Notes under the pieces: model-generated
What the model saw: the letters and a program-made list of their open reading frames with translations, nothing else
What the model was told of the DNA's origin: nothing
Databases searched by the model: none
Part shown: piece by piece, positions 17,026 through 26,276 of the stretch
How the letters are laid out: each line of letters starts with the position of its first letter
Numbering within the stretch: position 1 is the first letter of the stretch
Assembly (NCBI GenBank): GCA_019637175.1
Contig: JAHBWD010000027.1
Coordinates: 41,325 to 105,324 of the forward strand
DNA length: 64,000 nt
Origin: Labilithrix sp.
GTDB taxonomy: Bacteria; Myxococcota_A; Polyangia; Polyangiales; Polyangiaceae
Direction: 5' to 3'
Made by a program: the position numbers and the translations under genes

Positions 17026-17880
17026 TCACTGCTTCAACGAGAACAGCGGGTCGAGGCCGATCCCCTCGACCCACGGGATCGGCAGGTCGACCGTCTTCGG
17101 CGCGGGCGTCACCACGGCCGGCACGACGATCGGCGCCGCGGGCTTCGGCTTCGGCGTGAGCGAGACGCTGATGACGCTCATCGCCGCGCGCGTGCGGAGA
17201 AACTCGAGGCGGCCTTCGACCCGATCGATCTCTTGCGCGATGCGCTCGAGCTCGCGCTCGACGGTCAGCATGTCCTGGATGTTCGACGCGCGCGCCATGA
17301 ACTCCTGGAGGCGCGCGCGGGTCGCGCGCATGTTCGTGAGGCGCACCTCGAGATCGTGGAACTCCTCCGACACGTCGTCGGCCGTGACCGAGCGATTGAC
17401 GACGCCGCCGAGCGCTTCGATCTTCGTCATCGTCTCGCGGAAGCTCGCCGACGGCACCTTGATCTGGACGCTCTGATCCTTGCGCGACGCGATGTGGCCG
17501 CCGACGCTCTCGGCGGCGTCGATGATCCTGTCGATCGTCTTCGGGATGGCCTCTTCGTCCGCCATCATCTTGAGATCGCCCTGGTAGACGATGACGGGCG
17601 CGCGCGTCGTCGGCCCGGCGCTCTTGGCCGTGCGCGCGTCGGTCTTCGCCGCCGGCGCCTTCACGTCCCCCCGCGGCTGCTGCGCGGGCGGCGCAGGTTG
17701 CGCGGGCGCAGGCGGCGCAGGCGGAGGCGCGGCCTGCGCGACGGCGCCGGCCGTCTCGGCCGCGGGGCTCGGGGGCGCCGCCATTCTCGGCGCAGCGTGC
17801 GCCCCGCAGCCCGTCTGCGCCGCGAGCAACGAGAGGACGACGGGGAGCGTGCAGAAGAGGCGGGTCGAGGGCTTCGTCAT
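17026..17880 (-). CDS. DUF4349-like lipoprotein
   Basis: A 284-residue protein with a lipobox-like QTGC after the N-terminal signal and a long Pro/Ala-rich linker (residues ~30-90). The domain from ~95 (VIVYQGDLKMMADEEAIPKTIDRIIDAAESVGGHI) matches the DUF4349 family. It includes a coiled-coil (VERELERIAQEIDRVEGRLEFLRTR) and the SVISVSL strand. Unlike typical DUF4349 proteins there is no clear C-terminal membrane segment. Role unknown; probably an envelope protein. Confidence 0.75.
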   Translation of the reverse strand: MTKPSTRLFCTLPVVLSLLAAQTGCGAHAAPRMAAPPSPAAETAGAVAQAAPPPAPPAPAQPAPPAQQPRGDVKAPAAKTDARTAKSAGPTTRAPVIVYQGDLKMMADEEAIPKTIDRIIDAAESVGGHIASRKDQSVQIKVPSASFRETMTKIEALGGVVNRSVTADDVSEEFHDLEVRLTNMRATRARLQEFMARASNIQDMLTVERELERIAQEIDRVEGRLEFLRTRAAMSVISVSLTPKPKPAAPIVVPAVVTPAPKTVDLPIPWVEGIGLDPLFSLKQ

Positions 17881-17936
17881 GGCGTTTGCCCCTCAACGGA
17901 CCTCGCGCAGGCGCCTTACAGACGTCGACGAACGGC

Positions 17937-18440
17937 CTACTTTTCCACGTCGCTCTCGCGCGTCATCTCCAGCATCGTCGTGCGGAACCCGAGGCGGCCG
18001 AACATCCGCTGCGCCGCCTCGTTCTGCACGGCGGTGAGCAAGAGGACGCGCGGCGCGCCCTTCTCCGCGAGGCGGCGGACCACCTCGCGCACGAGCGCCT
18101 CGCCGATCCCCTGCCCGCGCGCGCGCTCGTCGACGTACACGTCGTGGAGCTTGCCGCACGCGTCGAGCAGCTCGTTGTAGCTCCGCGGCTCGAGCCGCGC
18201 GTACGCGTAGCCGACGATCGCCCCTCCGAGCACGGCCGCGAGGAGCACGACGTCGTCGCTCCGGAGCTCACCCGCGAAGTAGCGCGCGTAGCCCGCCTCC
18301 GGATTCGTGAGGTGGAGAAAGCGCTTCGGATCGAGCGCGTAGTGCATGCGCACGAGGCGACCGGCGTACGTCGAGACCGCGGGGAGGTCGTCGTCCGTCA
18401 TCGGGCGCACGGCGAACGCGCGGGTGGGGTCGGCTTCCAC
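17937..18440 (-). CDS. GNAT-family N-acetyltransferase
   Basis: A 167-residue protein with the GNAT acetyl-CoA site VDERARGQGIGEALVREVV (the Q/RxxGxG/A motif) near residues 105-125 and the terminal RLGFRTTMLEMTRE motif. GNAT enzymes move an acetyl group from acetyl-CoA to an amine; the acceptor is unknown. The start codon is an ATG at 18438-18440; the upstream Fpg/Nei gene is divergent. Confidence 0.88.
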   Translation of the reverse strand: MEADPTRAFAVRPMTDDDLPAVSTYAGRLVRMHYALDPKRFLHLTNPEAGYARYFAGELRSDDVVLLAAVLGGAIVGYAYARLEPRSYNELLDACGKLHDVYVDERARGQGIGEALVREVVRRLAEKGAPRVLLLTAVQNEAAQRMFGRLGFRTTMLEMTRESDVEK

Positions 18441-18511
18441 GGAGACGCAGTCTAGCGCGTCTTCGCGCGGACCCTCTCGCCGCGCGCGCGCTCCCGATTT
18501 AGCCTCGCGTC

Positions 18512-19492
18512 ATGCCGGAGCTGCCCGACATCACCGTGTACGTCGAGCACATCGCGCGTCGGACCGCCGGCCACGTGCTCGAGCGCATCCGCATCGCGAG
18601 CCCGTTTCTGCTGCGAACGGCCGATCCGCCCATCACGGCGATCGTCGGGCAGAAGGTCGAGCGCATCTCGCGCCTCGGCAAGCGCATCGTTTTTTCCTTC
18701 GCGCCGGAGGGGAGCAAACCCAAGAAGGCCGACGCGCTCCACTTGATCATCCACCTGATGATCGCTGGCCGCTTCAAGTGGAAGCCGCACGGCGCGCCCA
18801 TCCCCGGCAAGATCGGCCTCGCCGCGCTCGACTTCGCGCCGGCGAGCAAGGGCGCGAAGGAGAAGGACGCGGGCACGCTCGTCTTCACGGAAGCGAGCAC
18901 CAAGAAGCGCGCGAGCATGCACCTCGTCAGGGGCGACGAGGCGCTCGCGTCGCACGATCCCGGCGGCCTCGACGTGATGCGCGCCGACACCGACGCCTTC
19001 GCCGCGCGCCTCCGGAGCGAGAACCACACGCTCAAGCGCGCGCTGACCGATCCCCACCTCTTCGACGGGATCGGCAACGCGTACTCCGACGAAATACTGC
19101 ATCATGCACGCATGTCGCCGGTGAAGCTGACCTCGCGCCTCGGCGACGAAGAGATCGCGCGCCTCCACGCGTCGATCCGCGAGGTGCTCGACGAATGGAC
19201 GAAGCGGCTGCGCGATCGCGCGGGCGAGTTCCCCGAGAACGTGACCGCGTTCCAGCCGGAGATGGCGGTGCACGGCAAGTACGGCAAGCCCTGCCCGCGC
19301 TGCGGGACGCGGGTGCAGCGGATCCGCTACGCGGCGAACGAGATGAACTACTGCCCCGCGTGTCAGACGGAGGGAAAGCTCCTCGCGGATCGATCGCTCT
19401 CCCGCCTCATGCGCGGCGACTGGCCGAAGACGCTCGAGGAGCTCGAGATCAAGAAGGCGAAGCTCAAGGCGGCGCCGCCGACGTCACGTTGA
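18512..19492 (+). CDS. Fpg/Nei-family DNA glycosylase
   Basis: A 326-residue protein starting MPELPDI, so the catalytic Pro and Glu after Met are kept (the standard is MPELPE). The H2TH region is LFDGIGNAYSDEIL, and the C-terminal zinc finger has CPRC...CPAC ligands (PCPRCGTRVQRI, MNYCPACQT). It removes oxidised bases and nicks the strand by beta/delta-elimination. It is about 50 residues longer than E. coli Fpg, with the extra length partly in the loop KPKKADALHLI...GAKEKDAG. It may be an Fpg-like subfamily rather than true MutM. Its 3' end overlaps the convergent gene by 29 bp. Confidence 0.88.
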   Translation: MPELPDITVYVEHIARRTAGHVLERIRIASPFLLRTADPPITAIVGQKVERISRLGKRIVFSFAPEGSKPKKADALHLIIHLMIAGRFKWKPHGAPIPGKIGLAALDFAPASKGAKEKDAGTLVFTEASTKKRASMHLVRGDEALASHDPGGLDVMRADTDAFAARLRSENHTLKRALTDPHLFDGIGNAYSDEILHHARMSPVKLTSRLGDEEIARLHASIREVLDEWTKRLRDRAGEFPENVTAFQPEMAVHGKYGKPCPRCGTRVQRIRYAANEMNYCPACQTEGKLLADRSLSRLMRGDWPKTLEELEIKKAKLKAAPPTSR

Positions 19493-20792
19493 CGATCTTC
19501 TTGCCCTTGTCGTCGATCTCGAACTTGCACACGCCGACGTGCACCGACGCAGAGACTGGGTGCCGGCAGACCTGATCGCGCACCGTCGCCTCGTCGCAGT
19601 TGCAGCTCGTGCCGATCGGGAGCGAGTTGTCGCACGCGGGCTCCTTCGGCTGCGTGAGCGGATAGCGACGCCGCGCGTGAGCGCTCGTGAAGCTCTCCGG
19701 CACCTTCCCCGCCGCCGCGAGCGCGGCGTACGCGAAGAGCGACGGGCGCGCGCCGTGAGACAGCGCGACGATCTCGGTCGCAGGACGCTCGATCTCCTTG
19801 GCGACGATCGGCGCGAGCTGCTCCTTCGTGCACACGGGCTCGTCTTGCTTCGTCGCTTCGCGACCGGAGAGCGGGCCCTCCGCGCCGCACCGGAACCAGG
19901 GCATGCACACGTCGTCGCCGAGCGACGCGGCGACGTGCTTGCATTCGCCGCCGGCGAGCGCGACCGCGACGAGCGCAGCCTCGACGAGCACCTCACGGCC
20001 GGGCGCGTCGATCTCCTCCGGCGACCCCTTCGCGTTCTTGACGTCGAGGGGAGCGCGCCCCAGCACCTCGCAGCCGAGCGCGCCGCTCTCGGCTTTGTCG
20101 ACGCCGGCGAGCGCGCGGAGCATCACCGCGGTCGCGCGTGGCTCGCGGATCGGATCGACGAGCTCGCGGACGCGCGGCGCGATCGATCGCGCGTGCTCGC
20201 GCAGCGGCACGTGGACGACCGCGCGACGGAGGCCCGCCGTCGGCTTGCCGCGCTCGAGGAGCGACGCGAGGCCCTTCTTCACGTCGGCCTTCTGCGCGTC
20301 GCCGAGCTTCGCGAAGGCCTCTTCCCACTCGGGCGCCTCGACGTGCGCGCCGTCGGCGAGGAGCTTCGCGACGCCGGCGTCGCCCTTCTCCTTCATGACG
20401 TCGGCGACGAGCTCTGCCCGGCGCTCGCCGGCGTTCTCGAACATCGCGCCGAGCGACGCGGCGAGATCGGGCGCCGCCTTGAAGTCGACGGGCTGCTTCA
20501 CGACGGGCCCGAGGTAGGCGCCGCCGCCGACGAGCAGCACGATCCTCGCGTCGCCGCTCGCGCGTGGATACGCGAGGCGCCTGCCCGTCTCGTCTTGCGT
20601 GACGGCGGGCTTCGCGTCGGCGGAGAGCTCTCCGGCCGGCAGGGCGAGCGTCCGATCGCCGACCGCGAGGGTCGCGGCGCCGGCGTCGCTCCACCGAACC
20701 TCTGCCGCGCTCGACGAGCCGCCGGGCGAAGGCGTTTTGCACGCGGCGAGCGCGAGCACGACCGTAACCGCGAACGCTTCCAGAGAACGCAC
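19464..20792 (-). CDS. Cys-rich lipoprotein of unknown function
   Basis: A 442-residue protein that starts at GTG (VRSLEAFAVTVVLALAAC), giving a proper lipobox LAAC. The mature part is Ala/Glu-rich and helical, with HEAT-like character in the middle (EEAFAKLGDAQKADVKKGLASLL). It ends in a Cys-rich region (GTSCNCDEATVRDQVC). No catalytic motif. The longer frame upstream is the antisense of the EI24-like gene and is not coding. It shares a 29-bp overlap with the end of the Fpg/Nei gene. Confidence 0.7.
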   Translation of the reverse strand: MRSLEAFAVTVVLALAACKTPSPGGSSSAAEVRWSDAGAATLAVGDRTLALPAGELSADAKPAVTQDETGRRLAYPRASGDARIVLLVGGGAYLGPVVKQPVDFKAAPDLAASLGAMFENAGERRAELVADVMKEKGDAGVAKLLADGAHVEAPEWEEAFAKLGDAQKADVKKGLASLLERGKPTAGLRRAVVHVPLREHARSIAPRVRELVDPIREPRATAVMLRALAGVDKAESGALGCEVLGRAPLDVKNAKGSPEEIDAPGREVLVEAALVAVALAGGECKHVAASLGDDVCMPWFRCGAEGPLSGREATKQDEPVCTKEQLAPIVAKEIERPATEIVALSHGARPSLFAYAALAAAGKVPESFTSAHARRRYPLTQPKEPACDNSLPIGTSCNCDEATVRDQVCRHPVSASVHVGVCKFEIDDKGKKIVNVTSAAPP

Positions 20793-20846
20793 GCCGCGAT
20801 GGTAGCGCGAGCTGGCAACCGGTGGGGCAGTGGTTACGCTCCCGCG

Positions 20847-21629
20847 GTGGTGACCACGAGCGGCCCCGCGCACCGGCGACTCGCCCTCGGCTTCTTCTCG
20901 GGCGTGCGCGCGCTCTTCGGCGGCGTCGGCTTCGTGGTGACGACGCCGTCGGCGTGGGGGTGGGCGATGATCCCGGTGATCGTCGCGAGCGTCCTCTTCG
21001 CAGGCACCGGCGCGCTCGCGATCTGGGGCGGCTCGGAGCTCTCGCATCGCCTCTTGTGGGATCCGGGCGACGGCGCGTGGACGATGGTGGGCATCTGGGC
21101 GCTCCGCGTCCTCTTCTGGGCCCTCGGCCTCGTCGTCGCGTTCGTCATCGCGATGTCGCTCGCGCAGCCGCTCTCCGGCTTCGCGCTCGAAGCCATCGCG
21201 CGCAAGCAGGAGGTGGCGCTCGGCGGACGCACGTGGCCCGATCAGAGCGTCGTCGCCGGCGCGGTGCGCTCGCTCCGCGTGAGCCTCACCGCGCTCGCGA
21301 TCGGCCTCCCCGTCCTCGGCGTCCTCGCGCTCGTCACGTTCCTCGTCCCGCCCGCAGGCATCGTCACGATCCCCCTCAAGTTCGTCGTGACGGGCCTGCT
21401 CGCCGCGTACGATCTGCTCGACTACCCGGTGTCGCTGCGCGGCCTCGGGGTGCGCGATCGCGTCGCGTTCATGCGCGAGAACTTCGCCGCGGTCCTCGGC
21501 TTCGGCGTCGCCGTCGCCGCGCTCCTGCTCGTTCCCGGGATGGCGCTCTTCCTGCTCCCCTTCGGCGTCGCCGGCGCGACGCGCATGCTCGTCGCCGCCG
21601 ACGCGAAACCCGCCCTGGATCGAAACTGA
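20847..21629 (+). CDS. EI24/CysZ-like membrane protein
   Basis: A ~260-residue protein with at least four hydrophobic segments (MIPVIVASVLFAGTGALAIWG, VLFWALGLVVAFVIAMSLAQ, TALAIGLPVLGVLALVTFLV, FGVAVAALLLVPGMALFLLP). The family signatures AQPLSGFALEAIA and YDLLDYPVSLRGL fit EI24/CysZ (TIGR/Pfam EI24) proteins. CysZ imports sulfate in E. coli, but many relatives have other or unknown roles. The start is uncertain: GTG at 20847 (GTG GTG) is preferred over ATG at 20799, which lies in the divergent promoter region. Confidence 0.78.
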   Translation: MVTTSGPAHRRLALGFFSGVRALFGGVGFVVTTPSAWGWAMIPVIVASVLFAGTGALAIWGGSELSHRLLWDPGDGAWTMVGIWALRVLFWALGLVVAFVIAMSLAQPLSGFALEAIARKQEVALGGRTWPDQSVVAGAVRSLRVSLTALAIGLPVLGVLALVTFLVPPAGIVTIPLKFVVTGLLAAYDLLDYPVSLRGLGVRDRVAFMRENFAAVLGFGVAVAALLLVPGMALFLLPFGVAGATRMLVAADAKPALDRN

Positions 21630-21675
21630 CCATCTTGACCTGCCGTCGCGGTTGGTGCGACGACTTGGCACTGCC

Positions 21676-22107
21676 ATGAGCACGCCGCTCGTCATCAACG
21701 ACAAAGTCACGCTCCCCGGGAGCGATCTCGAGTGGACCGCGGTCCGCGCGTCCGGCCCCGGCGGTCAGAACGTGAACAAGGTCGCCTCGAAGGTGGAGCT
21801 CACCTTCGACTTCGAAGGGACCGTGGCGCTGAACGATCCGGCTCGCGCGCGCCTGCGTGCGCTCGCGAAGAACTCGCTCGACGCCGAGGGCCGCCTGCTC
21901 ATCACGAGCCAGAAGACGCGCGATCAGGCGAAGAACCTCGCCGACGCGCGCGACAAGCTCCGCGAGCTCGTCCTCAAGGCGCTCGTCGTGCCGAAGGTCC
22001 GCAAGCCGACGAAGCCTTCCAAGGGCGCCAAGCAGCGCCGCCTCACGACGAAGAAGAAGGTCTCCGCCAAGAAGGCGACGCGCAAGAAGCCGCGCCGCGA
22101 CGACTGA
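21676..22107 (+). CDS. arfB: Alternative ribosome-rescue factor ArfB
   Basis: A 143-residue protein with the catalytic GGQ in ASGPGGQNVNKVASKVEL and the conserved LLITSQKTRDQAKNLADA segment. A very basic tail (KPTKPSKGAKQRRLTTKKK) enters the empty mRNA channel. ArfB hydrolyses peptidyl-tRNA on ribosomes stalled without a stop codon. The size is normal for the family. The ATG at 21676 is preferred over an in-frame GTG/ATG at 21652, since the protein begins with the usual short leader. It ends 7 bp from the convergent desaturase. Confidence 0.92.
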   Translation: MSTPLVINDKVTLPGSDLEWTAVRASGPGGQNVNKVASKVELTFDFEGTVALNDPARARLRALAKNSLDAEGRLLITSQKTRDQAKNLADARDKLRELVLKALVVPKVRKPTKPSKGAKQRRLTTKKKVSAKKATRKKPRRDD

Positions 22108-22114
22108 GGTCGGG

Positions 22115-23002
22115 CTACTCCGCGTCCGAAGCGACGAGCGCGCCGAGCGCCGGATCGTCCTTCTTGCGCTTGGCCGCGTCGACGACGACGGCGTTGCCGT
22201 CGATCACCTTCTGCGGCGGCACCTGGATGTCCCAGACGATGCCGACGGCCTGGAGACCCTTCAAGACGTAGTAGGTGAGATCGATCTCCCACCAGAAGAA
22301 GCCCTGGCGCGTCGAGCGCTGGTAGTAGTGGTGGTTATTGTGCCAGCCCTCGCCCATCGTGAGGAGCGCGAGGAAGAAGTTGTTCTTGCTGTCGTCCGTC
22401 GTCGCGTAGCGGCGGCTTCCCCAGATGTGCGCGAGCGAGTTGATCGTGAACGTGCCGTGCCAGCAGAGCACCGTCGAGACGAAGAAGCCCCAGACGAGCG
22501 CCGGCCAGCTGCCGACGAGCCACAAGCCGACGGCGAGCGCGACGCCGGGGACGACGTGGTACTTGTTCAGCCAGCGGAGCTCGGGATAGCGCGCGAAGTC
22601 GGAGATGCGCTCGAACTTCGTTTCCTCGGTGTCGCGCGAGAGGATCCACCCGACGTGCGACCACCAGAAGCCCTCCTCGCGGAAGGAGTGCACGTCCTGC
22701 TTCGTGTCGGAGTACTTGTGGTGGTCGCGGTGATGCGCGGCCCACCAGAGCGCCCCCTTCTGGAGGCTCGACTGCGCGAGCACCGCGAGGAAGAGCTGGA
22801 ACGCGCGGCTCGTGCGGTACGTGCGGTGCGAGAAGTAGCGGTGATAGCCGCCCGTGACGCCGAAGATGCGGAGGTAGTAGAGCGCGACCGCGAGGGCCAC
22901 CCACTTCCACGAGAACCCGACGAGCGCCACGCCGACGACGGCCGCGATGTGCACCCCGTAGAAGGGCATGCTCACGAGCCACCCGTAACCGCGCTTCTTC
23001 AT
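22115..23002 (-). CDS. Acyl-CoA/fatty-acid desaturase (delta-9 type)
   Basis: A 295-residue protein with three histidine boxes: HRYFSH, HRDHHKYSD and GEGWHNNHH. These hold the di-iron centre of membrane-bound desaturases. Hydrophobic segments flank the boxes, as in stearoyl-CoA-type enzymes. It introduces a double bond into acyl chains at the inner membrane. The position is not certain, but delta-9 is the usual one. It diverges from the MFS gene across ~120 bp. Confidence 0.9.
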   Translation of the reverse strand: MKKRGYGWLVSMPFYGVHIAAVVGVALVGFSWKWVALAVALYYLRIFGVTGGYHRYFSHRTYRTSRAFQLFLAVLAQSSLQKGALWWAAHHRDHHKYSDTKQDVHSFREEGFWWSHVGWILSRDTEETKFERISDFARYPELRWLNKYHVVPGVALAVGLWLVGSWPALVWGFFVSTVLCWHGTFTINSLAHIWGSRRYATTDDSKNNFFLALLTMGEGWHNNHHYYQRSTRQGFFWWEIDLTYYVLKGLQAVGIVWDIQVPPQKVIDGNAVVVDAAKRKKDDPALGALVASDAE

Positions 23003-23122
23003 GAGTTTACCTTACGAAGCGGCCTGTCATGGAACGGTCAGGAAACGGACACATCTCCACAGTGCGAAAGGGATTTCCCGGGAGTCCCGGGGCTGTAGAG
23101 TGCGCGCCTCGCTCGACCCACG

Positions 23123-24358
23123 ATGGAAACCGGCGGCGTACGCACGCTCCTCCAGAACCGCCGCTACCGGCTCTACCTCGCCTCGCGCATCTCGCTCATC
23201 GTCGCGACGCAGATGCTCTCGGTCGCCGTGGGCTGGCAGGTGTACGAGATCACCGGCCAGGCGCTGGCCCTCGGCTTCTCGGGGCTCGCGATCTTCCTGC
23301 CCAATTTCGTCCTCGCGCTGGTGGGCGGGCACATCGCCGATCGCTTCGACCGGCGACGCATCCTGCTCGTGTGCCACTCCGGCGTGACGCTCTCCGCCGC
23401 CGCGCTCGCCGCGATCTCGTTCTCGGGCGTCAAGAGCCTCGCGCCCATCTACGGCATCCTGGGCGTCCTCGGCGCGATCCGCGCGTTCAGCGCGCCGGCG
23501 GGTCAGGCGCTCATGCCCAACCTCGTCGATCGCAACGAGCTCGAGCGCGCGGTCGCGCTCGGATCGTCGGGTTGGCAGCTCGCGATGATCGCCGGCCCGT
23601 CGCTCGGCGGCGCGATCTACGCCGCGACCGGCCGCGCCGGCGTCGTGTACGCCGGCTGCGCGCTGATGGGCCTCGCCGCGTTCGCCTGCGTGCTCGCGAT
23701 CGGATCGACGCCGGCCGGCGGAGAGCGGGTCGGGCCCAAGGCGCGGGCGTCGTGGTCGGTCGTGCTCGCCGGCCTTCGCTACGTCTGGTCGAACAAGCCG
23801 CTGCTCGGTTCGATCTCGCTCGATCTGTTCGCCGTGCTCCTCGGCGGCGCGGTGGCGCTCCTGCCCATCTTCGCGCGCGACGCCCTCCACGTCGGACCGT
23901 GGGGCCTCGGCTTTCTGCGGAGCGCGCCCGCGTTCGGCGCGGCCGCCGTCGCCTTCTTGGTCGCGAGCTTCCCCGTGCGCCGCCGCGCGGGGATGACGAT
24001 GTTCGCGTGCGTCATGCTCTTCGGCGTCGCGACGATCGCGTTCGGCCTGTCGAAGAGCTTCGTCGTCTCGCTCGTCGCGCTCGCGATCCTCGGCGGCGCC
24101 GACATGGTGAGCGTCGTGATCCGCTCCACGCTCGTGCAGATCCGGACGCCCGACGAGATGCGCGGGCGCGTCTCCGCGGTCAACATGCTCTTCATCGGCG
24201 CGTCGAACGAGCTCGGCGAGTTCGAATCGGGCGTCACCGCGGCGTGGCTCGGGCCCGAGGCCGCGGTCGTCGCCGGCGGGATCGGCACGTGCCTCGTCGT
24301 CGTCGCGTGGGCGTTCATGTTCCCCGAGCTGCGCAGGGTCGACAGGCTCTCCGACTGA
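23123..24358 (+). CDS. MFS transporter, EntS/DHA3-like
   Basis: A 411-residue protein with ~12 membrane segments. It opens with RRYRLYLASRISLIVATQMLSV and has GGHIADRFDRRRIL between helices 2 and 3, both signatures of MFS_3 (EntS-like exporters). Substrate unknown; siderophore, drug or lipid-related export is possible. Divergent from the desaturase; ends 4 bp before the convergent lipoprotein gene. Confidence 0.85.
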   Translation: METGGVRTLLQNRRYRLYLASRISLIVATQMLSVAVGWQVYEITGQALALGFSGLAIFLPNFVLALVGGHIADRFDRRRILLVCHSGVTLSAAALAAISFSGVKSLAPIYGILGVLGAIRAFSAPAGQALMPNLVDRNELERAVALGSSGWQLAMIAGPSLGGAIYAATGRAGVVYAGCALMGLAAFACVLAIGSTPAGGERVGPKARASWSVVLAGLRYVWSNKPLLGSISLDLFAVLLGGAVALLPIFARDALHVGPWGLGFLRSAPAFGAAAVAFLVASFPVRRRAGMTMFACVMLFGVATIAFGLSKSFVVSLVALAILGGADMVSVVIRSTLVQIRTPDEMRGRVSAVNMLFIGASNELGEFESGVTAAWLGPEAAVVAGGIGTCLVVVAWAFMFPELRRVDRLSD

Positions 24359-24362
24359 TCGC

Positions 24363-25454
24363 TCACGAGCACGGCGGGACGGCGTCGACGCCCGCGAAGA
24401 ACTCGTCCTTCATCAAGGCCCACGCCTTCGCGTTCTCCGGCGGACCGCACTTGAAGGGCTTCACCTTCGGCAGCGAACGAAGCGCCGCGCGCTGCTCGCG
24501 GTAGTAGCGCAGCGCGAGCTCGGCGGCGTACTCGACGACGCCGTTGCCCGGCTGGAACGCGTAGTACGTTCCGCCGACGACGATCGTCTCGTTCGGCGTG
24601 AACGGCGCGAGGCACGGGATGTTCGTGCCGCATTTCTTCACCGGCACCTGGAAGATCTTCTCGAGCGCCTCCCGCGACCACCAGCCGTGCGCGGCGTCGT
24701 TGAGGTGGAAGATCTCGTGGAACATCGTCTCGCGCACCGCTTCGCCGTTCAGGTTGAGCGAGCCGTTGAAGTTGTACGCCACGGTCCAGTCGTGGGCGTA
24801 CGCGCTCGGGCGCCGGACGTTCATCGACTTCATGAAGCGGAGGATGATCGGGCGGAAGCGATACGGCTTGGCCGCGCTCACGACGCCTCCGTGATCGACG
24901 CGGAACTTGTCGAGCTCGACGAAGAACGCGTCGAAGTCTCTCATCGCGCCCGCGACCCACTCGAGGTGCTTGCGGTTCTCGCCGACCGCGACGCCGGGCT
25001 CGAGCTTGATCAGCCCGCGGAAGCCGCCGTCCATCGTGTGCGCCACCTCGACGCCCGCGATGATCCGCCACTTGACGTAGAGCTCGTGGGCGAGGCTCGC
25101 CGCCTTCGCGTCGCCCTTGTAGCGCTCGTCGTACAAGCAGCGAACGCGCGCCTCGCCGGGCAGGCTCGCGGGGCACGCCGCGACGATCGGATCGGCGCTC
25201 GTGCGCTCGGCGAAGAGGATCCGCAGGATCTCGTCGAACGTGGGCTCCGGGATCTCCGGCGGCGCCGGCGCCGCTGCGTCGGGCGGCAGATCGACGACCG
25301 CGCCGGCGTCGCTCGCGGCGCTCGCAGCCGGAGGAGGGCTCGGGCTCGTCGTGCTCGCCGCCGCGCCCGCGCCCGCGCCCGACGAAGCGGGCGCGCGCGT
25401 GCACGCCGCGAGCGCGATCGCGCCGATCGCGACCGCGGCCCGCGCGAGGCTCAT
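24363..25454 (-). CDS. Lipoprotein with HExxH metalloprotease-like motif
   Basis: A 363-residue protein with lipoprotein signal MSLARAAVAIGAIALAAC and an Ala/Pro-rich linker. The domain carries FHEIFHLNDAAHGWW, an HExxH site typical of zincin proteases, followed by Cys residues (KKCGTNIPCLAPF). The glutamates E and YAAELALRYY may provide the third ligand. The start codon overlaps the stop of the upstream gene (ATGA), so it is translationally coupled to the zinc-ribbon membrane protein. Substrate unknown. The protease call rests on the HExxH motif alone. Confidence 0.7.
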   Translation of the reverse strand: MSLARAAVAIGAIALAACTRAPASSGAGAGAAASTTSPSPPPAASAASDAGAVVDLPPDAAAPAPPEIPEPTFDEILRILFAERTSADPIVAACPASLPGEARVRCLYDERYKGDAKAASLAHELYVKWRIIAGVEVAHTMDGGFRGLIKLEPGVAVGENRKHLEWVAGAMRDFDAFFVELDKFRVDHGGVVSAAKPYRFRPIILRFMKSMNVRRPSAYAHDWTVAYNFNGSLNLNGEAVRETMFHEIFHLNDAAHGWWSREALEKIFQVPVKKCGTNIPCLAPFTPNETIVVGGTYYAFQPGNGVVEYAAELALRYYREQRAALRSLPKVKPFKCGPPENAKAWALMKDEFFAGVDAVPPCS

Positions 25455-26209
25455 CGAGCCTGCCGCTCGGCGACGTCGGGCTCGGAGGCGAACTCGTCTT
25501 CGATCGCTTCGCGCTCGCGCTGCTTCTCGCGACCCTCGACGTCGTCGACGCGCACGTTGTGCGCCGCGCCGGCGGCCACGCGCGCGCCCTGGACCGGCGC
25601 GTTCGGCGCCATCTGGGCGCGCGGTCGCTCCCAGTTCGCCGGGTTCGACGCGATGGCGTGCCACGCGGCCTGGTTGAAGCGATAGAAGATCACCCCGTTG
25701 TCGTCGACCTCGATGTTGACGTGATCGGGGTGCTCCTTGGCGAGGTTCGTGAGGATCGCGTCGGCGTCGACGGGAGGGACCGCGATCGCCTGCGCGAGAT
25801 CGGCCGGCGTGATCATGCCGCCGCGCAGGTTGGCGAGGGCGAAGACGGCTTGCGAGCGCGTTTGCTTCTCCGTCTCGACGCCCGACTCCTTGAGGTGCCT
25901 GCCGCCCTTCAAGAGGAAGTAGCTGACGACCCAGGAGATGAGCGCCATGGGAACGCCCAGCACGTAGGGCGCGGCCGACTCGGGCGCGATCGCGTTGCAC
26001 GCCGCCCAGACGCCGAGCGAGAGGAGCGTGCCGACCGCGAGGACGACCCACCCGAAGACGCGCGCGACCGTGCCTCCGACCTTCGACCCTTGGCCCGCGA
26101 GCGTCACCGACGTCGAGGCGAGCGGCATGCGCGGCGCGCCGCAAGCGGTGCAGAACGCGTTGACGCCGCGATACACGAGCGGAGCGTTCTGGCGGCAGCG
26201 GGGGCACAC
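25451..26209 (-). CDS. Zinc-ribbon membrane protein, unknown function
   Basis: A 252-residue protein starting at GTG. Residues 1-25 form a rubredoxin-like zinc ribbon (CPRC, then CTAC). Two membrane segments follow (VFGWVVLAVGTLLSLGVWAAC and VLGVPMALISWVVSYFLL). The cytosolic C-terminal part (QAVFALANLRGGMITPADLAQAIAV...) resembles a winged-helix-like fold, and the tail is rich in charged residues. The same zinc-ribbon plus TM plan is common in Myxococcota, with unknown role. Coupled to the HExxH lipoprotein downstream. Confidence 0.72.
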   Translation of the reverse strand: MCPRCRQNAPLVYRGVNAFCTACGAPRMPLASTSVTLAGQGSKVGGTVARVFGWVVLAVGTLLSLGVWAACNAIAPESAAPYVLGVPMALISWVVSYFLLKGGRHLKESGVETEKQTRSQAVFALANLRGGMITPADLAQAIAVPPVDADAILTNLAKEHPDHVNIEVDDNGVIFYRFNQAAWHAIASNPANWERPRAQMAPNAPVQGARVAAGAAHNVRVDDVEGREKQREREAIEDEFASEPDVAERQAR

Positions 26210-26276
26210 GACCCGTCCAAGATGCGCCGCGGCGGCCGTGCGTCAAGGGTCATGCGCGCTCGCCCTTCCGGGGAGC

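Noticed and set aside
23072..23103. CCCGGG repeats before the MFS gene as an operator
   Set aside because: Two CCCGGG words close together are expected in DNA of this composition and have no additional symmetry.
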